Below, one piece after another: positions 16,772 to 25,182 of a DNA stretch of 64,000 nucleotides. The notes beneath the pieces were generated by a model. The model was not told the origin of the DNA. It made no database searches and saw only the letters and a program-made list of their open reading frames with translations. Position 1 is the first letter of the stretch; each line of letters starts with the position of its first letter. The DNA is from Paenibacillus periandrae (GTDB taxonomy: Bacteria > Bacillota > Bacilli > Paenibacillales > NBRC-103111). The position numbers and the translations under genes are program-made. The stretch spans positions 62,001 to 126,000 of the forward strand of contig NZ_JAJNMU010000014.1 of NCBI RefSeq assembly GCF_022458865.1, written 5' to 3'.

Positions 16772-16949
16772 ATATCATCACTCCATGTACTCTTATTTAC
16801 ATATCAGGGAAATATAATATTTTTGTTATGAAATCATTACATGAAATATAACAATATTTAAATCTATTTCCAGTCAATAAATTACAATAAATTTAATAAA
16901 TTAACAATTAATAGTATAAAATGATTATTAAACAAACTTTTTACATAAA
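16772..16949. other. Very AT-rich spacer
   Basis: A stretch of mostly A and T with no gene, terminator or promoter I can defend. It lies 3' of the sarcosine-oxidase-like gene on the minus strand. Confidence 0.5.
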
Positions 16950-18083
16950 TCAATAAAATCTAGAAATTGAAAATGGCTTGAGGTGCTCATTATACCTGCT
17001 ATGAAGCATCCAATCACTGACAGTCTGTCCAATACTACTGGCAAATTTAAAGCCATGCCCGGAAAAGCCTGTCGCAATATACACATGGGCATATTCCGGA
17101 TGTTGATCGATAATAAAATGCTCATCCGGTGTCCTCTCATACAGGCATACATTGCCTTTAATCAGCCTTCCCTCCGCCTTGGGCATAAATTGCTTCAGCA
17201 GCTGACGGAATTCAAGCTCATCTGCAGGACTGCTTCCAAATGGTGCAGTCGGCTGCCTCCCATCCACAATCTCGCCTCCATCGTGCCTGCCAATTTTCAA
17301 GCCTGAACCAGAAAAGCTGGGAAATCCATAAAACTCCCCAAACTCCGTGTTAATATTAAAGCCGGGAAAAAAGCGACTATCGAATACAGCTTGTTCCGCC
17401 TTCGGTTCAAACCAGGCTATCGGTTTCCTCACTGCTTCTACAGGAAGCTTCAAGTCAGGGAGTAGGGTGCCTGAGCGAGCGCCAGCCGTCAGCAAAAGCT
17501 GCCGTCCTGCATAACGATCGTTTCGGGTTGACACCTCTATGTGCATAGGCTTATAAGCTATCCGTTCGACAGGGCTGTTCACCTGCAGCTTGGCACCATG
17601 GTGAATAGACAATTGCAGGAACGCTTCTATGATCGCCTCACAGCTCAATACCCCTCCCCGCTGCTCATACAGACCTCTAAATCCACTCGGGACGGTAAGT
17701 CCAGGCCAACGGTATTCCATTTCCTCCGGTGTCAGCACTTCAACGGGCAGCCCAAATTTCCGAGCCTTGGTCTCCTTTCCCTGAGTTAAAGGTGAGCTCT
17801 CCGGGTCCAGATTCAAAACCCCCGTACGATGGAACAGCTGCCGGCCCACTGCTTGCTCAAGCGCCTCCCATTCTCGTTCAGCATGCAGAGCCCAATGGAT
17901 ATACGCATCCTCACCGCTGTAGGCGTGACGAAAGAGTCGCGTTTCTCCATGATGGCTGCCCTCCTTATGAGGAGGCTCAAAAGCATCCAACAGCAGCACG
18001 GAGGCTCCTGAACGGGACAAATAATACCCGGCGCTTGCTCCCATTGTGCCTGCTCCGATAATAATAACATCAAATACGGTCAT
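16950..18083 (-). CDS. Monomeric sarcosine oxidase / N-methyl amino acid oxidase family
   Basis: A 377-residue FAD enzyme oxidising an N-methylated or secondary amino acid with oxygen, giving H2O2. The N-terminus has the FAD motif VIIIGAGTMGASAGYYLSR and the family block GSHHGETRLFRHAY. The cysteine that carries covalent FAD in this family is present in NVCLYERTPDEHFIID, followed by the C-terminal FAD contact IATGFSGHGFKFAS. Length is normal. A GGGAGG site precedes the ATG. Whether the substrate is sarcosine, N-methyltryptophan, pipecolate or another cannot be decided. It is 41 bp downstream of the TRM11-like gene on the same strand and may be cotranscribed. Confidence 0.85.
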   Translation of the reverse strand: MTVFDVIIIGAGTMGASAGYYLSRSGASVLLLDAFEPPHKEGSHHGETRLFRHAYSGEDAYIHWALHAEREWEALEQAVGRQLFHRTGVLNLDPESSPLTQGKETKARKFGLPVEVLTPEEMEYRWPGLTVPSGFRGLYEQRGGVLSCEAIIEAFLQLSIHHGAKLQVNSPVERIAYKPMHIEVSTRNDRYAGRQLLLTAGARSGTLLPDLKLPVEAVRKPIAWFEPKAEQAVFDSRFFPGFNINTEFGEFYGFPSFSGSGLKIGRHDGGEIVDGRQPTAPFGSSPADELEFRQLLKQFMPKAEGRLIKGNVCLYERTPDEHFIIDQHPEYAHVYIATGFSGHGFKFASSIGQTVSDWMLHSRYNEHLKPFSISRFY

Positions 18084-18124
18084 CCTGTTTCCTCCCTAAT
18101 CAAGTATACAAACAGCATTCACAA

Positions 18125-19099
18125 CTAATAACAGACCAGTACTTGTCTGGAAAAGCTCCCCTTTCTTACTACACAGCGGTCGGAGATCGTAAATCCGGCT
18201 TGAATAACAAGCTCATCGATCGTTTCTGTCGTGACGATAACGGCTTTAGCCGTAAGTCCTCGTAGACTTTCGAGCATAGACAGCTGATCTGATGGTGACA
18301 GGACGGAGCATAGATTATAAGGCATATCCAGTACGGCCGCATCGTAGCTTCCAGTGAGCGTCCGCATATCCTGAAGTGCGACAACATCCGGAAATCCAAA
18401 GTGAGCCAGATTCGTCCTTGCTCCCCGCACAGCCAGCGGATTCATATCGCTGCCAATCATATTGATACCCATAGACAGTGCCTCGATCAGGACCGTTCCG
18501 ATGCCGCAGCACGGATCAATAGCCGTAATCCCCTCAGGAAAGGGTACAGCGATATTGGCAATCGCACGTGCCATTCGTGTACTGAGTGCCGTTGAGTATT
18601 GCTGCGGCTTGGTATTATGCTTGAGCCAAATGGCTTCATTGGTCATGCACTCACCGAACAGCCAGCGTCCATCCAGGCAAGTAATTCCAAATAATCTGTC
18701 GGGACTACGCATCTCGGCCTTTCCCCGTATTCCCGCTCCCACTTCACGCTCTATCTGCCGCTGCTCGTTATAAGGTACAGACTTGTCGATAGCTGCAAAA
18801 ACCACCTTGAAGGTGGCGCCATCCAGCTCTATAGCATTCACAGCAGCTGCAATAGCTTGAACCGTATCTCCCACGAAGCTCACTGTGAGCCGCTGCTTGA
18901 TAAAGGGGCTCCGGCTCGGGTCCATGCCAATAGAGCTGACCACACAGTGGGTGCCTTCTCCCTCCGACTCCATGCCGAACAAAGAACGCAGCTCCAACTG
19001 ACAGAGCTGCGCTTCTTCTTCGTGGCAAGCATACATATACACATAGCTTGGTGCCATGCTGTTCGTTTCATTATCAAGATCATACTGGTATTGTTTCAT
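18125..19099 (-). CDS. TRM11-like SAM-dependent (RNA) methyltransferase
   Basis: 324 residues. The first 150 form a variable RNA-binding-like part, and the second half is a Rossmann methyltransferase with IDPCCGIGTVLIEAL as motif I, INMIGSDMNPLAVRGA as motif II and DMPYNL as a D-x-P-Y form of the N/DPPY active site. This layout matches bacterial TRM11-family proteins, which methylate guanine N2 in tRNA in characterised archaeal and eukaryotic members. The bacterial target is not established. The ribosome site before the ATG is weak, so a start at the internal MAPSYVY is possible. Confidence 0.75.
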   Translation of the reverse strand: MKQYQYDLDNETNSMAPSYVYMYACHEEEAQLCQLELRSLFGMESEGEGTHCVVSSIGMDPSRSPFIKQRLTVSFVGDTVQAIAAAVNAIELDGATFKVVFAAIDKSVPYNEQRQIEREVGAGIRGKAEMRSPDRLFGITCLDGRWLFGECMTNEAIWLKHNTKPQQYSTALSTRMARAIANIAVPFPEGITAIDPCCGIGTVLIEALSMGINMIGSDMNPLAVRGARTNLAHFGFPDVVALQDMRTLTGSYDAAVLDMPYNLCSVLSPSDQLSMLESLRGLTAKAVIVTTETIDELVIQAGFTISDRCVVRKGSFSRQVLVCY

Positions 19100-19173
19100 C
19101 TTGCACGTTCCATTCCTACAGCTCAGGCCTCAGCCATCCGCCAGTTATTTGGTCTAATTATTTCAGATTGGAG

Positions 19174-19947
19174 CTAACTGTACAAGGAAAGCCTCGGCAT
19201 GCTTCCAGTAAATCGATACAGCTGTGCAGCTCGCTGTGAATACTCGTTGGACTTCTTAGGCTCTCCCTTTGTATCCAGCACAGGCTCCAATACGCCGCTG
19301 CGGCTCTGGGTCGATTTCATTTTACGGATAAAATTAGCTTCCTCAAAATCAGGCACAACCGTTTGAATCACCTGGTACAGCTCGCTGAGTGTGAACTCGT
19401 CGGGAAGAAACTCTTTGGCAATCGAGGTGAGCAGCATTTTGCTGCGAATCTGTTCCACAGCGTCCTGAATAATCTGCTGATGGTCAAAAGCAAGCTCAAG
19501 ACCCGGTCGCCCCAGCTCGTTGACAGCAAACAGTCCTACATCTGCCGCATCATCAGAGGCTTTGCGCTGTGCCAAATAATCCTCGTGCACGAGAGCAAAA
19601 AAAGCATGTGAAATGATCCACCCCCGCGGATCGCGCCCGGGCTTGCTGTATACATTAAAATATTCCATATGGACATCCTTGACACCCGTCTCTTCTTCCA
19701 GCTCCCGTCTTCCCGTTTCATACATGGATTCCGTATCGTTCGAGAAGCCTCCAGGCAGCGCCCACCGCCCCTCAAAGGGCCAAAGCTTGCGTTTGATCAG
19801 CAGCACCTTCAGCTCCCGCTTGGGCAGCGACTTGGTTGCTCGATTGGTATGCTCAGCTGTTATTGTGAAAATAACAATATCGGCAGGCGCACCGTCAGGT
19901 GTACGATATTTTCCGGCAGTATAATTTGAAGCGTTCTCCTCAGTCAA
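19174..19947 (-). CDS. Nudix-domain protein with NrtR-like C-terminal winged helix
   Basis: 257 residues. The Nudix box is complete: GGFSNDTESMYETGRRELEEETGV reads as GX5EX7REXXEEXG. The C-terminal part (DEFTLSELYQVIQTV, then NFIRKM) is the winged helix found in NrtR regulators, in which an ADP-ribose-binding Nudix domain senses NAD metabolism. Because the catalytic residues are intact it may hydrolyse as well as bind. The start is TTG at 19947 behind AAGGGGGGAG. No NAD gene lies nearby, so its main targets are elsewhere. Its own promoter is flanked by matched half-sites. Confidence 0.8.
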   Translation of the reverse strand: MTEENASNYTAGKYRTPDGAPADIVIFTITAEHTNRATKSLPKRELKVLLIKRKLWPFEGRWALPGGFSNDTESMYETGRRELEEETGVKDVHMEYFNVYSKPGRDPRGWIISHAFFALVHEDYLAQRKASDDAADVGLFAVNELGRPGLELAFDHQQIIQDAVEQIRSKMLLTSIAKEFLPDEFTLSELYQVIQTVVPDFEEANFIRKMKSTQSRSGVLEPVLDTKGEPKKSNEYSQRAAQLYRFTGSMPRLSLYS

Positions 19948-19969
19948 ACCGCTCCCCCCTTATTTTCAA

Positions 19970-20023
19970 TTCGATATATTCATTATGACATTTATAATTA
20001 ATTTGTCAATCTATTATATCGAA
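19970..20023 (-). promoter_or_regulatory. Promoter of the Nudix regulator with flanking 9-bp half-sites
   Basis: On the minus strand TTGACA (20004-20009) and CATAAT (19982-19987) are 16 bp apart. The promoter is bracketed by a perfect inverted pair: TTCGATATA at 19970-19978 and TATATCGAA at 20015-20023. Binding of the regulator at both would bridge the promoter; this is inference. Confidence 0.6.
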
Positions 20024-20035
20024 CTTTTAGGATGC

Positions 20036-20070
20036 AGCAAAAAAGCCAATACATACGAACATGTACTGGC
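20036..20070 (-). terminator. Terminator of the ABC/flavoprotein operon
   Basis: On the minus strand GCCAGTACAT-GTTCGT-ATGTATTGGC followed by TTTTTTG, 55 bp after the last ferredoxin gene. Confidence 0.85.
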
Positions 20071-20124
20071 GCAATCTTTTTCTTAATATTTTGCATTATC
20101 GAGCAACGCTCCATGAAATCACGA

Positions 20125-20472
20125 TCATGAAGCCTCCGGCTTTTTCGGCAAAATCCTGTCAATGAACGGGGTTGTGTCGATTTCGGCAAGCCGAGTACGT
20201 CCAGGCCCCCAGCCAATCGTTTCTCTCCAGCTGCCCAGCAAGCCAGTTTCGATAAGCTTATCCTCATCAACGTGCACATGATCATCTGCCTGAGGTGAAA
20301 CGTACAGTGCGTCAACCGGGCAGTAGGCTTCGCACATGAAACAGGTTTGGCAATCCTCTTGCCGAGCAATAACCGGGATACCGTTAGGGCCGACATCAAA
20401 TACATTAGTCGGGCAAACCTTCACGCAGATGCCGCATTCTACACAGCGATCCGAGCTAACTAACTCAATCAT
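20125..20472 (-). CDS. 2[4Fe-4S] ferredoxin, partner of flavoprotein 2
   Basis: 115 residues. Two clusters are predicted from C-x2-C-x2-C-x3-CP motifs: CVECGICVKVCP near residue 10 and CQTCFMCEAYCP near residue 40. The C-terminal 55 residues (LLGSWRETIGWGPGRT) are shared with the second ferredoxin of the operon and recall the beta subunit of APS reductase, AprB, which docks on its flavoprotein through such a tail. The ATG overlaps the stop of the flavoprotein gene by four bases, indicating a stoichiometric pair. Likely electron carrier between the flavin and an unknown donor or acceptor. Last gene of the operon. Confidence 0.8.
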   Translation of the reverse strand: MIELVSSDRCVECGICVKVCPTNVFDVGPNGIPVIARQEDCQTCFMCEAYCPVDALYVSPQADDHVHVDEDKLIETGLLGSWRETIGWGPGRTRLAEIDTTPFIDRILPKKPEAS

Positions 20473-22109
20473 CTGCTGGGCACCTCCTCAGAAGCAATTA
20501 GTCTGCTGTCTAAATCGAATGGCACTGCAACCGTATCCGGCTTCTCGAATCGCACCTTGATCTGATCGATGCCCGATACGAGCAGACGATACTGCTGGGC
20601 CACATCCGCACCCGGATATTCCACAAGGCTATGCAGTCCTCTTGTCTCACGGCGGGTAAGCGCTGCGGTATACATCCATCTGGCCGTGGCCACCATAGCT
20701 GCCGCCTCCCTTGTCCTGACACGGCTCTGCACTGACTCTGCGACCTTGCCATGGACTAGCGGCCATAAACCATTCAGTCTCTGAAGTGATGCCGCCAGCA
20801 CAGACTCGCTTCGGAAATAATTGATGTCCAGCGGGAACACTTCCCGTTGAACCGAATCTACGATAGCTGCTGTGTCGATAGCAGCAGTACGGGATTCGCT
20901 GCGATCCAGAAGTCCAGCTTGCCCGGCAGGACGCAAATTCCGCAGTCCGGCTTTTTGGCCAAGCGACAGCGCATATTGGCCTGCTGCCGCTCCTGACCAT
21001 GTGCCTGAAGAAATCGCCCATGATGCGTTAAAAGCACCGCCTCCGGATTTGGCGCCCGTAATACGCTCACGGGTTGCTGCGTCCCCTGCCGCATATAAGC
21101 CCGCGACTGAGGAGGAGCAATCCTCACCTATTAACCGGATACCTCCAGTTCCACGAACCGTCCCCTCATAACGCAAGGTCAGCGGAAATCGTTGTGTAAA
21201 CGGATCAAGCCCTATCCGGTCATAAGGGACAAAAAATATCGAATGTGAGTTCCTCAATATTTGCTGCTTTTCTTTCGTATCCGCCTTATCCAGCACCGCA
21301 TACACCGGCCCCTTGCTCAGCATGCTCGGCAAGAAATCTCCGGCACGCGGACCACCTCCGTTCAAAACCGTTCCATCCTCTGATGTATAGGTAGCCCAAT
21401 TCAGCAGCCTCCCTCGTGTAACCGTACCGAATGCCGCACTCGGCGCATATTGCTTGCTGAATTCCATGCCCGAAAGCTCTACACCAAGCTCCGCAGCCAT
21501 CAGCACACCTTCTCCGGTCAATACGTTGCATCCGAGACCCTTGCTTAAAAACGCGCACCCGCCCGTGGCTATAACGACGGCCGACGCCCTGACCTCCCAC
21601 TCGCGTCCTTGTTGTCGGGATATGCCTCGCGCCCCGCCCACTCCGTGCTCATCCACCAGCAGTTCGAGCGCCGGAGATTGGTCCAGTATGCGTACACCCG
21701 CCTTTTTAACGGCAATACGCATTAGCTTCATGTACTCGGGCCCTTGCAGGTGATCACGAAGTGGTGTTCCTTCTTCATCGCGTCGAAACGGATAGCCCCA
21801 TGACTCCACAAGCTTAAGGCTCTCATACACCTGGTCCAAAACCCGATGGATCCATGAAGGATCGGACAAATATCCTCCTTCCACCATTCGTTTCTGAACC
21901 GCTTGTTCACGAAGCTCCTGATCCGGAGGCAGATAGAGAAGATTCGTTCCGCCAGGAGCCGTTGCTCCGCTAGTTCCCAAATAGCCCTTATCCACAAGCA
22001 CTACCTTAGCGCCTTGTGCGGCAGCACTCCAGGCTGCCCAAGCCCCTGCGGGCCCACCGCCTATTACAAGAACATCAGCTTGCAAATCTAGTCGATCGAT
22101 GCCGCTCAT
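20469..22109 (-). CDS. AprA/fumarate-reductase-like flavoprotein 2
   Basis: 546 residues. The FAD-binding N-terminus is VLVIGGGPAGAWAAW, with GTSGATAPGGTN and ASAVVIATGGCAF following, and the family's second FAD contact AGLYAAGDAATRE near the middle. The capping region has YEGTVRGTGGIRL, resembling the substrate-arginine region of the fumarate reductase and APS reductase superfamily. The C-terminus (TREAAAMVATARWMYTAALTRRETRG) is the helical domain. It is a paralogue of the 534-residue protein at 23537-25141. Paired by a four-base overlap with a ferredoxin. Soluble, with no signal peptide. The reaction is unknown; it could oxidise or reduce the compound imported by the ABC transporter. Confidence 0.75.
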   Translation of the reverse strand: MSGIDRLDLQADVLVIGGGPAGAWAAWSAAAQGAKVVLVDKGYLGTSGATAPGGTNLLYLPPDQELREQAVQKRMVEGGYLSDPSWIHRVLDQVYESLKLVESWGYPFRRDEEGTPLRDHLQGPEYMKLMRIAVKKAGVRILDQSPALELLVDEHGVGGARGISRQQGREWEVRASAVVIATGGCAFLSKGLGCNVLTGEGVLMAAELGVELSGMEFSKQYAPSAAFGTVTRGRLLNWATYTSEDGTVLNGGGPRAGDFLPSMLSKGPVYAVLDKADTKEKQQILRNSHSIFFVPYDRIGLDPFTQRFPLTLRYEGTVRGTGGIRLIGEDCSSSVAGLYAAGDAATRERITGAKSGGGAFNASWAISSGTWSGAAAGQYALSLGQKAGLRNLRPAGQAGLLDRSESRTAAIDTAAIVDSVQREVFPLDINYFRSESVLAASLQRLNGLWPLVHGKVAESVQSRVRTREAAAMVATARWMYTAALTRRETRGLHSLVEYPGADVAQQYRLLVSGIDQIKVRFEKPDTVAVPFDLDSRLIASEEVPSR

Positions 22110-22134
22110 CCTGAAAGCCTCCCTTGTCAGCGTA

Positions 22135-23172
22135 TTACTTTAATATCCATTGCTTAAGGTCAAAATCGGTTTCAGCAAGCTTCTCATCAACCAAAAATTT
22201 CTTCGTACCCTCCAGCAGCTTAATTCCATCATCGGTAAAAGGCACATCCTTAATCAATTCAATCGGGGTTACCTGCTTATTAAGCTCCACTGAATATCCG
22301 TTGAGCTGGCTTAAAAACTGGTAATACTCATCCGGCTTCGATTTGAGGTCCTTCAAAGCTTTTAAACGAGCCTCGTTCCAGATTTTTGGGAAATCAGGGA
22401 ATTTCTTTAGATATGCTTCTGATGCAACCGTTGCTGAAGTTCCAACCAAATTGGGGTGCTTCGATGCGTCATCAAGTAAAAGATACCCTTGCTCGATTTG
22501 CTTCAATGCGAATATTGCGCTATTCGTCATCGCATCTACTTCTCCGCGTGATAAAGCAGCCTCAGCATCAGGTCTTAGCATATGAATAAATTTAACGTCG
22601 GTTATATTTTGCTCCTTCAAGAGTCCGACTATATACCTGTGCATGAAAGATCCTTTTTGGATCGAGATCGTTTTGCCTTTTAAGTCTGCCAACGTCTTGG
22701 GGCCATTCTTCTTGGCAATCAAATAACCGATGCTATCTGTCGCGCCCTGTGTGATCAGCCTCGTCTTGGCTCCGGTGGAACGGGCAAGAATCGCTGGAGT
22801 ATCTCCCAAGCTTCCTGCATCCAGCCTTCCACTAATTAACGATTCGCTTTGATCGGGACCATTGGGGAAAGCCGTCAGCTTCACTTCGGTAATTCCGTGC
22901 TTCTTTAATTCATCTTGAATAATGCCTTTGTACAGCCCCCAACCTTCGGCTCCGCCTGGAAAATTGAGCTTATTCGTTCCGATATAGCCGTAATTAAATA
23001 CGGTCGGTACTTGCGCTTTGGTATCCGCTGCAGGAGCGCCGCTTTTTGCTGCTTGTTCCGGTGAAGCTGCTGTTCCGCAAGCCTGGAGTAATAGGAAGAT
23101 AGATAAAAGACCTATGAAAAATCCAAGGTGACGAGCCTGACGCGTCCTTTTTTTCTGTGTATGCTGAAACAT
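22135..23172 (-). CDS. Substrate-binding lipoprotein of the sulfonate/nitrate/taurine ABC family
   Basis: 345 residues. A basic N-terminus leads to a hydrophobic stretch and a lipobox LLLQAC, so the mature protein is a lipid-anchored binding protein. The body follows the SsuA/TauA pattern: FNYGYIGTNKLNF, then GRLDAGSLGDTPAILA, LADLKGKTISIQKGS and SRGEVDAMTNSAIFALKQ. It lies between the two flavoprotein/ferredoxin pairs, 36 bp downstream of the first ferredoxin gene. The family binds sulfonates, nitrate, taurine, thiamine precursors and aromatics; sequence alone does not fix the ligand. Confidence 0.85.
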   Translation of the reverse strand: MFQHTQKKRTRQARHLGFFIGLLSIFLLLQACGTAASPEQAAKSGAPAADTKAQVPTVFNYGYIGTNKLNFPGGAEGWGLYKGIIQDELKKHGITEVKLTAFPNGPDQSESLISGRLDAGSLGDTPAILARSTGAKTRLITQGATDSIGYLIAKKNGPKTLADLKGKTISIQKGSFMHRYIVGLLKEQNITDVKFIHMLRPDAEAALSRGEVDAMTNSAIFALKQIEQGYLLLDDASKHPNLVGTSATVASEAYLKKFPDFPKIWNEARLKALKDLKSKPDEYYQFLSQLNGYSVELNKQVTPIELIKDVPFTDDGIKLLEGTKKFLVDEKLAETDFDLKQWILK

Positions 23173-23207
23173 GATTAATTGTGCCCCTCTCTTATTAGCC
23201 CCTGTAC

Positions 23208-23540
23208 TTAAGGGATCGCTCTAGTTGCCAATTGGTACATATACGCGTGTGCTGAGACTGGCTTTCTGCCTTTACCCCAGCCTACCTTCTCTTTGTAGCC
23301 TCCAAACAACCCCAAGTCTTCAACTGCTTCCTCTTTCACATCGGCAACACCTTCAGCATCATGCCCTACATACAGAGCATCCACAGGGCAATATAGCTCG
23401 CACATGAAGCAGGTTTGGCAATCGCTTTGCCTGGCTATAACGGGAATGCCTCCCTCAACACGATCAAATACATTTGTCGGGCAGACAGACACACAGAGAT
23501 TGCATTCGATGCACTTGGATTCACTTATGATTTCAATCAT
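23208..23540 (-). CDS. 2[4Fe-4S] ferredoxin, partner of flavoprotein 1
   Basis: 110 residues with CIECNLCVSVCP and CQTCFMCELYCP cluster motifs and a C-terminal tail (LGLFGGYKEKVGWGKGR) that corresponds to the tail of the ferredoxin at 20125. The ATG overlaps the stop of the flavoprotein gene at 23537 by four bases. The two ferredoxins are close paralogues, so each probably serves its own flavoprotein, although exchange is possible. AprB-like in layout but shorter than true AprB. Confidence 0.8.
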   Translation of the reverse strand: MIEIISESKCIECNLCVSVCPTNVFDRVEGGIPVIARQSDCQTCFMCELYCPVDALYVGHDAEGVADVKEEAVEDLGLFGGYKEKVGWGKGRKPVSAHAYMYQLATRAIP

Positions 23541-25141
23541 TGTAGAACCGCCTCATTTTCAGCTGGTGTGGTTGTAACCCATACTCGATCCAGGCCTCCG
23601 CTTACCAAACGATAATGCTGGGAGCTATCGAGCTTAGGGAAATCATCGCGCTTGTGCATTCCTCTTGTTTCCGTACGCGCCTTAGCGGAATTGTACATCC
23701 ATCTCGCCGTAGCCGTCATAGCAGCTGCCTCACGCGCTTTTACCGCACCTGCATGAATAGGTACCGCACTCTCGCGAATTTCTTTCCATAATTGGTCCAG
23801 ACGTTCCAAAGAACCGGTTAAGCTTGACTCTGTTCGGAATAAATTACGGTCATACGGTATGACTTCCTGCTGCACGGAACGAATGTGCTCTTCGGTTTTA
23901 AACGCTTTGTCGCCCGTTTCTTTAACAGTCAAGGTAGTGGACGAAATCCCTTTAAGATTTCTTTTTCCTGCAAGCGAGCCAAGGCTTTGTGCATACGCTG
24001 CTGCACCTTTGCCAGCGAAGGTTCCGGACGACATCGCCCATGCTGCATTGTGGCTGCCGCCTCCTGTAAAGCCTCCGCATATGAATTCCCGAGTCGCCGC
24101 ATCACCGGCTGCATACAAGCCTGCCACCTTGGTTGCGCAGTTTTCATCCGTAATATGGATACCGCCTGTACCGCGTACCGTACCTTCCAGACGCAAAGTA
24201 ACCGGAAATACATCTGTAAAAGGATCAATCCCGGCACGGTCAAAAGGCAGGAAGAAATTCGTTTGGCCTACACGCAATAGCGGACGGATATCCTCAGGTG
24301 CTTGATCCAATCGGGCATACACTTGACGATTTTGCAGCAAATTTCTAGCAATGATCGAACGGCCACGGGTCGAGCCCGCACCCTCAACAATCGAGCCATC
24401 TTCGTAATAAAAGCTTGCATAGCGATAGTAAGCTGTTTTCGTAACCGAAGAGAATGTCGGAGAAATCGCATAAGCATTGGAGAACTCCATGCCGGACATT
24501 TCCGCGCCTGCTTCCGCTGCCAGCAAGTAGCCGTCACCCGTAAGCACATTGCAGCCAAGCGCTTTACTCAAAAAGGCGCATCCCCCGGTCGCAATGATGA
24601 CGGCACTGGCATGGACCGTCCAGGTTTCTCCAGTTTGCGTCCTTACCCCTCGTGCTCCGCCAACTCCATGCTCGTCTGTAAGCAATTCCAGTGCAGGACT
24701 GTGATCAAGAATTTTAACGCCTGCTTTGACAACCAGCTTACGCATCAGCTTCATATATTCAGGGCCCTGCAGGCCTCTGCGGTATTGCTTGCCTTCATCA
24801 TCCACCGGGAAGGGATAACCCCATTCGCCCAGCTTGTTCATATTCTCATATGTCTGGTCAAGCACTCTGTTCATCCAATCATACTCAGCCAGCTCGCCGC
24901 CAAGCTCGAAACGCGATAGCCGAGCTTTTTCTCTTTCACTCGGATCGGGATTGATGTACCATACGCCTGTGCCGGATGGCGCTGTAGCTCCGCTTGTTCC
25001 GCAATATCCTTTATCGACCAATATAACTTTAGAGCCCGCTTGCGCTGCGTTTATAGCTGCCCATGTCCCTGCTGGTCCACCGCCGAGAATCAGTACGTCC
25101 GCTTCTAAATGAATATCGTTTCCTTGTCTTGGATTGCTCAT
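23537..25141 (-). CDS. AprA/fumarate-reductase-like flavoprotein 1
   Basis: 534 residues, paralogous to the protein at 20469-22109 over its whole length. FAD motifs: VLILGGGPAGTWAAI, GTSGATAPSGTGV, AVIIATGGCAF and AGLYAAGDAATREF. The active-site-like block is LEGTVRGTGGIHI, here ending in His where the paralogue has Arg, so the two may differ in substrate or step. CTGGAGG precedes the ATG. The position directly after the two permease genes and before the binding protein gives the order transporter, pair 1, receptor, pair 2. Databases often call such proteins fumarate reductase/succinate dehydrogenase flavoprotein or APS reductase; neither activity is proven by the sequence. Confidence 0.75.
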   Translation of the reverse strand: MSNPRQGNDIHLEADVLILGGGPAGTWAAINAAQAGSKVILVDKGYCGTSGATAPSGTGVWYINPDPSEREKARLSRFELGGELAEYDWMNRVLDQTYENMNKLGEWGYPFPVDDEGKQYRRGLQGPEYMKLMRKLVVKAGVKILDHSPALELLTDEHGVGGARGVRTQTGETWTVHASAVIIATGGCAFLSKALGCNVLTGDGYLLAAEAGAEMSGMEFSNAYAISPTFSSVTKTAYYRYASFYYEDGSIVEGAGSTRGRSIIARNLLQNRQVYARLDQAPEDIRPLLRVGQTNFFLPFDRAGIDPFTDVFPVTLRLEGTVRGTGGIHITDENCATKVAGLYAAGDAATREFICGGFTGGGSHNAAWAMSSGTFAGKGAAAYAQSLGSLAGKRNLKGISSTTLTVKETGDKAFKTEEHIRSVQQEVIPYDRNLFRTESSLTGSLERLDQLWKEIRESAVPIHAGAVKAREAAAMTATARWMYNSAKARTETRGMHKRDDFPKLDSSQHYRLVSGGLDRVWVTTTPAENEAVLQ

Positions 25142-25182
25142 GGTCCTTACCTCCAGTAAATAATTTTATCTTGCTTGTATGC

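Noticed and set aside
24302..24919. Plus-strand open frame of 205 codons opposite flavoprotein 1
   Set aside because: Shadow of a gene with intact FAD motifs; composition is not protein-like.
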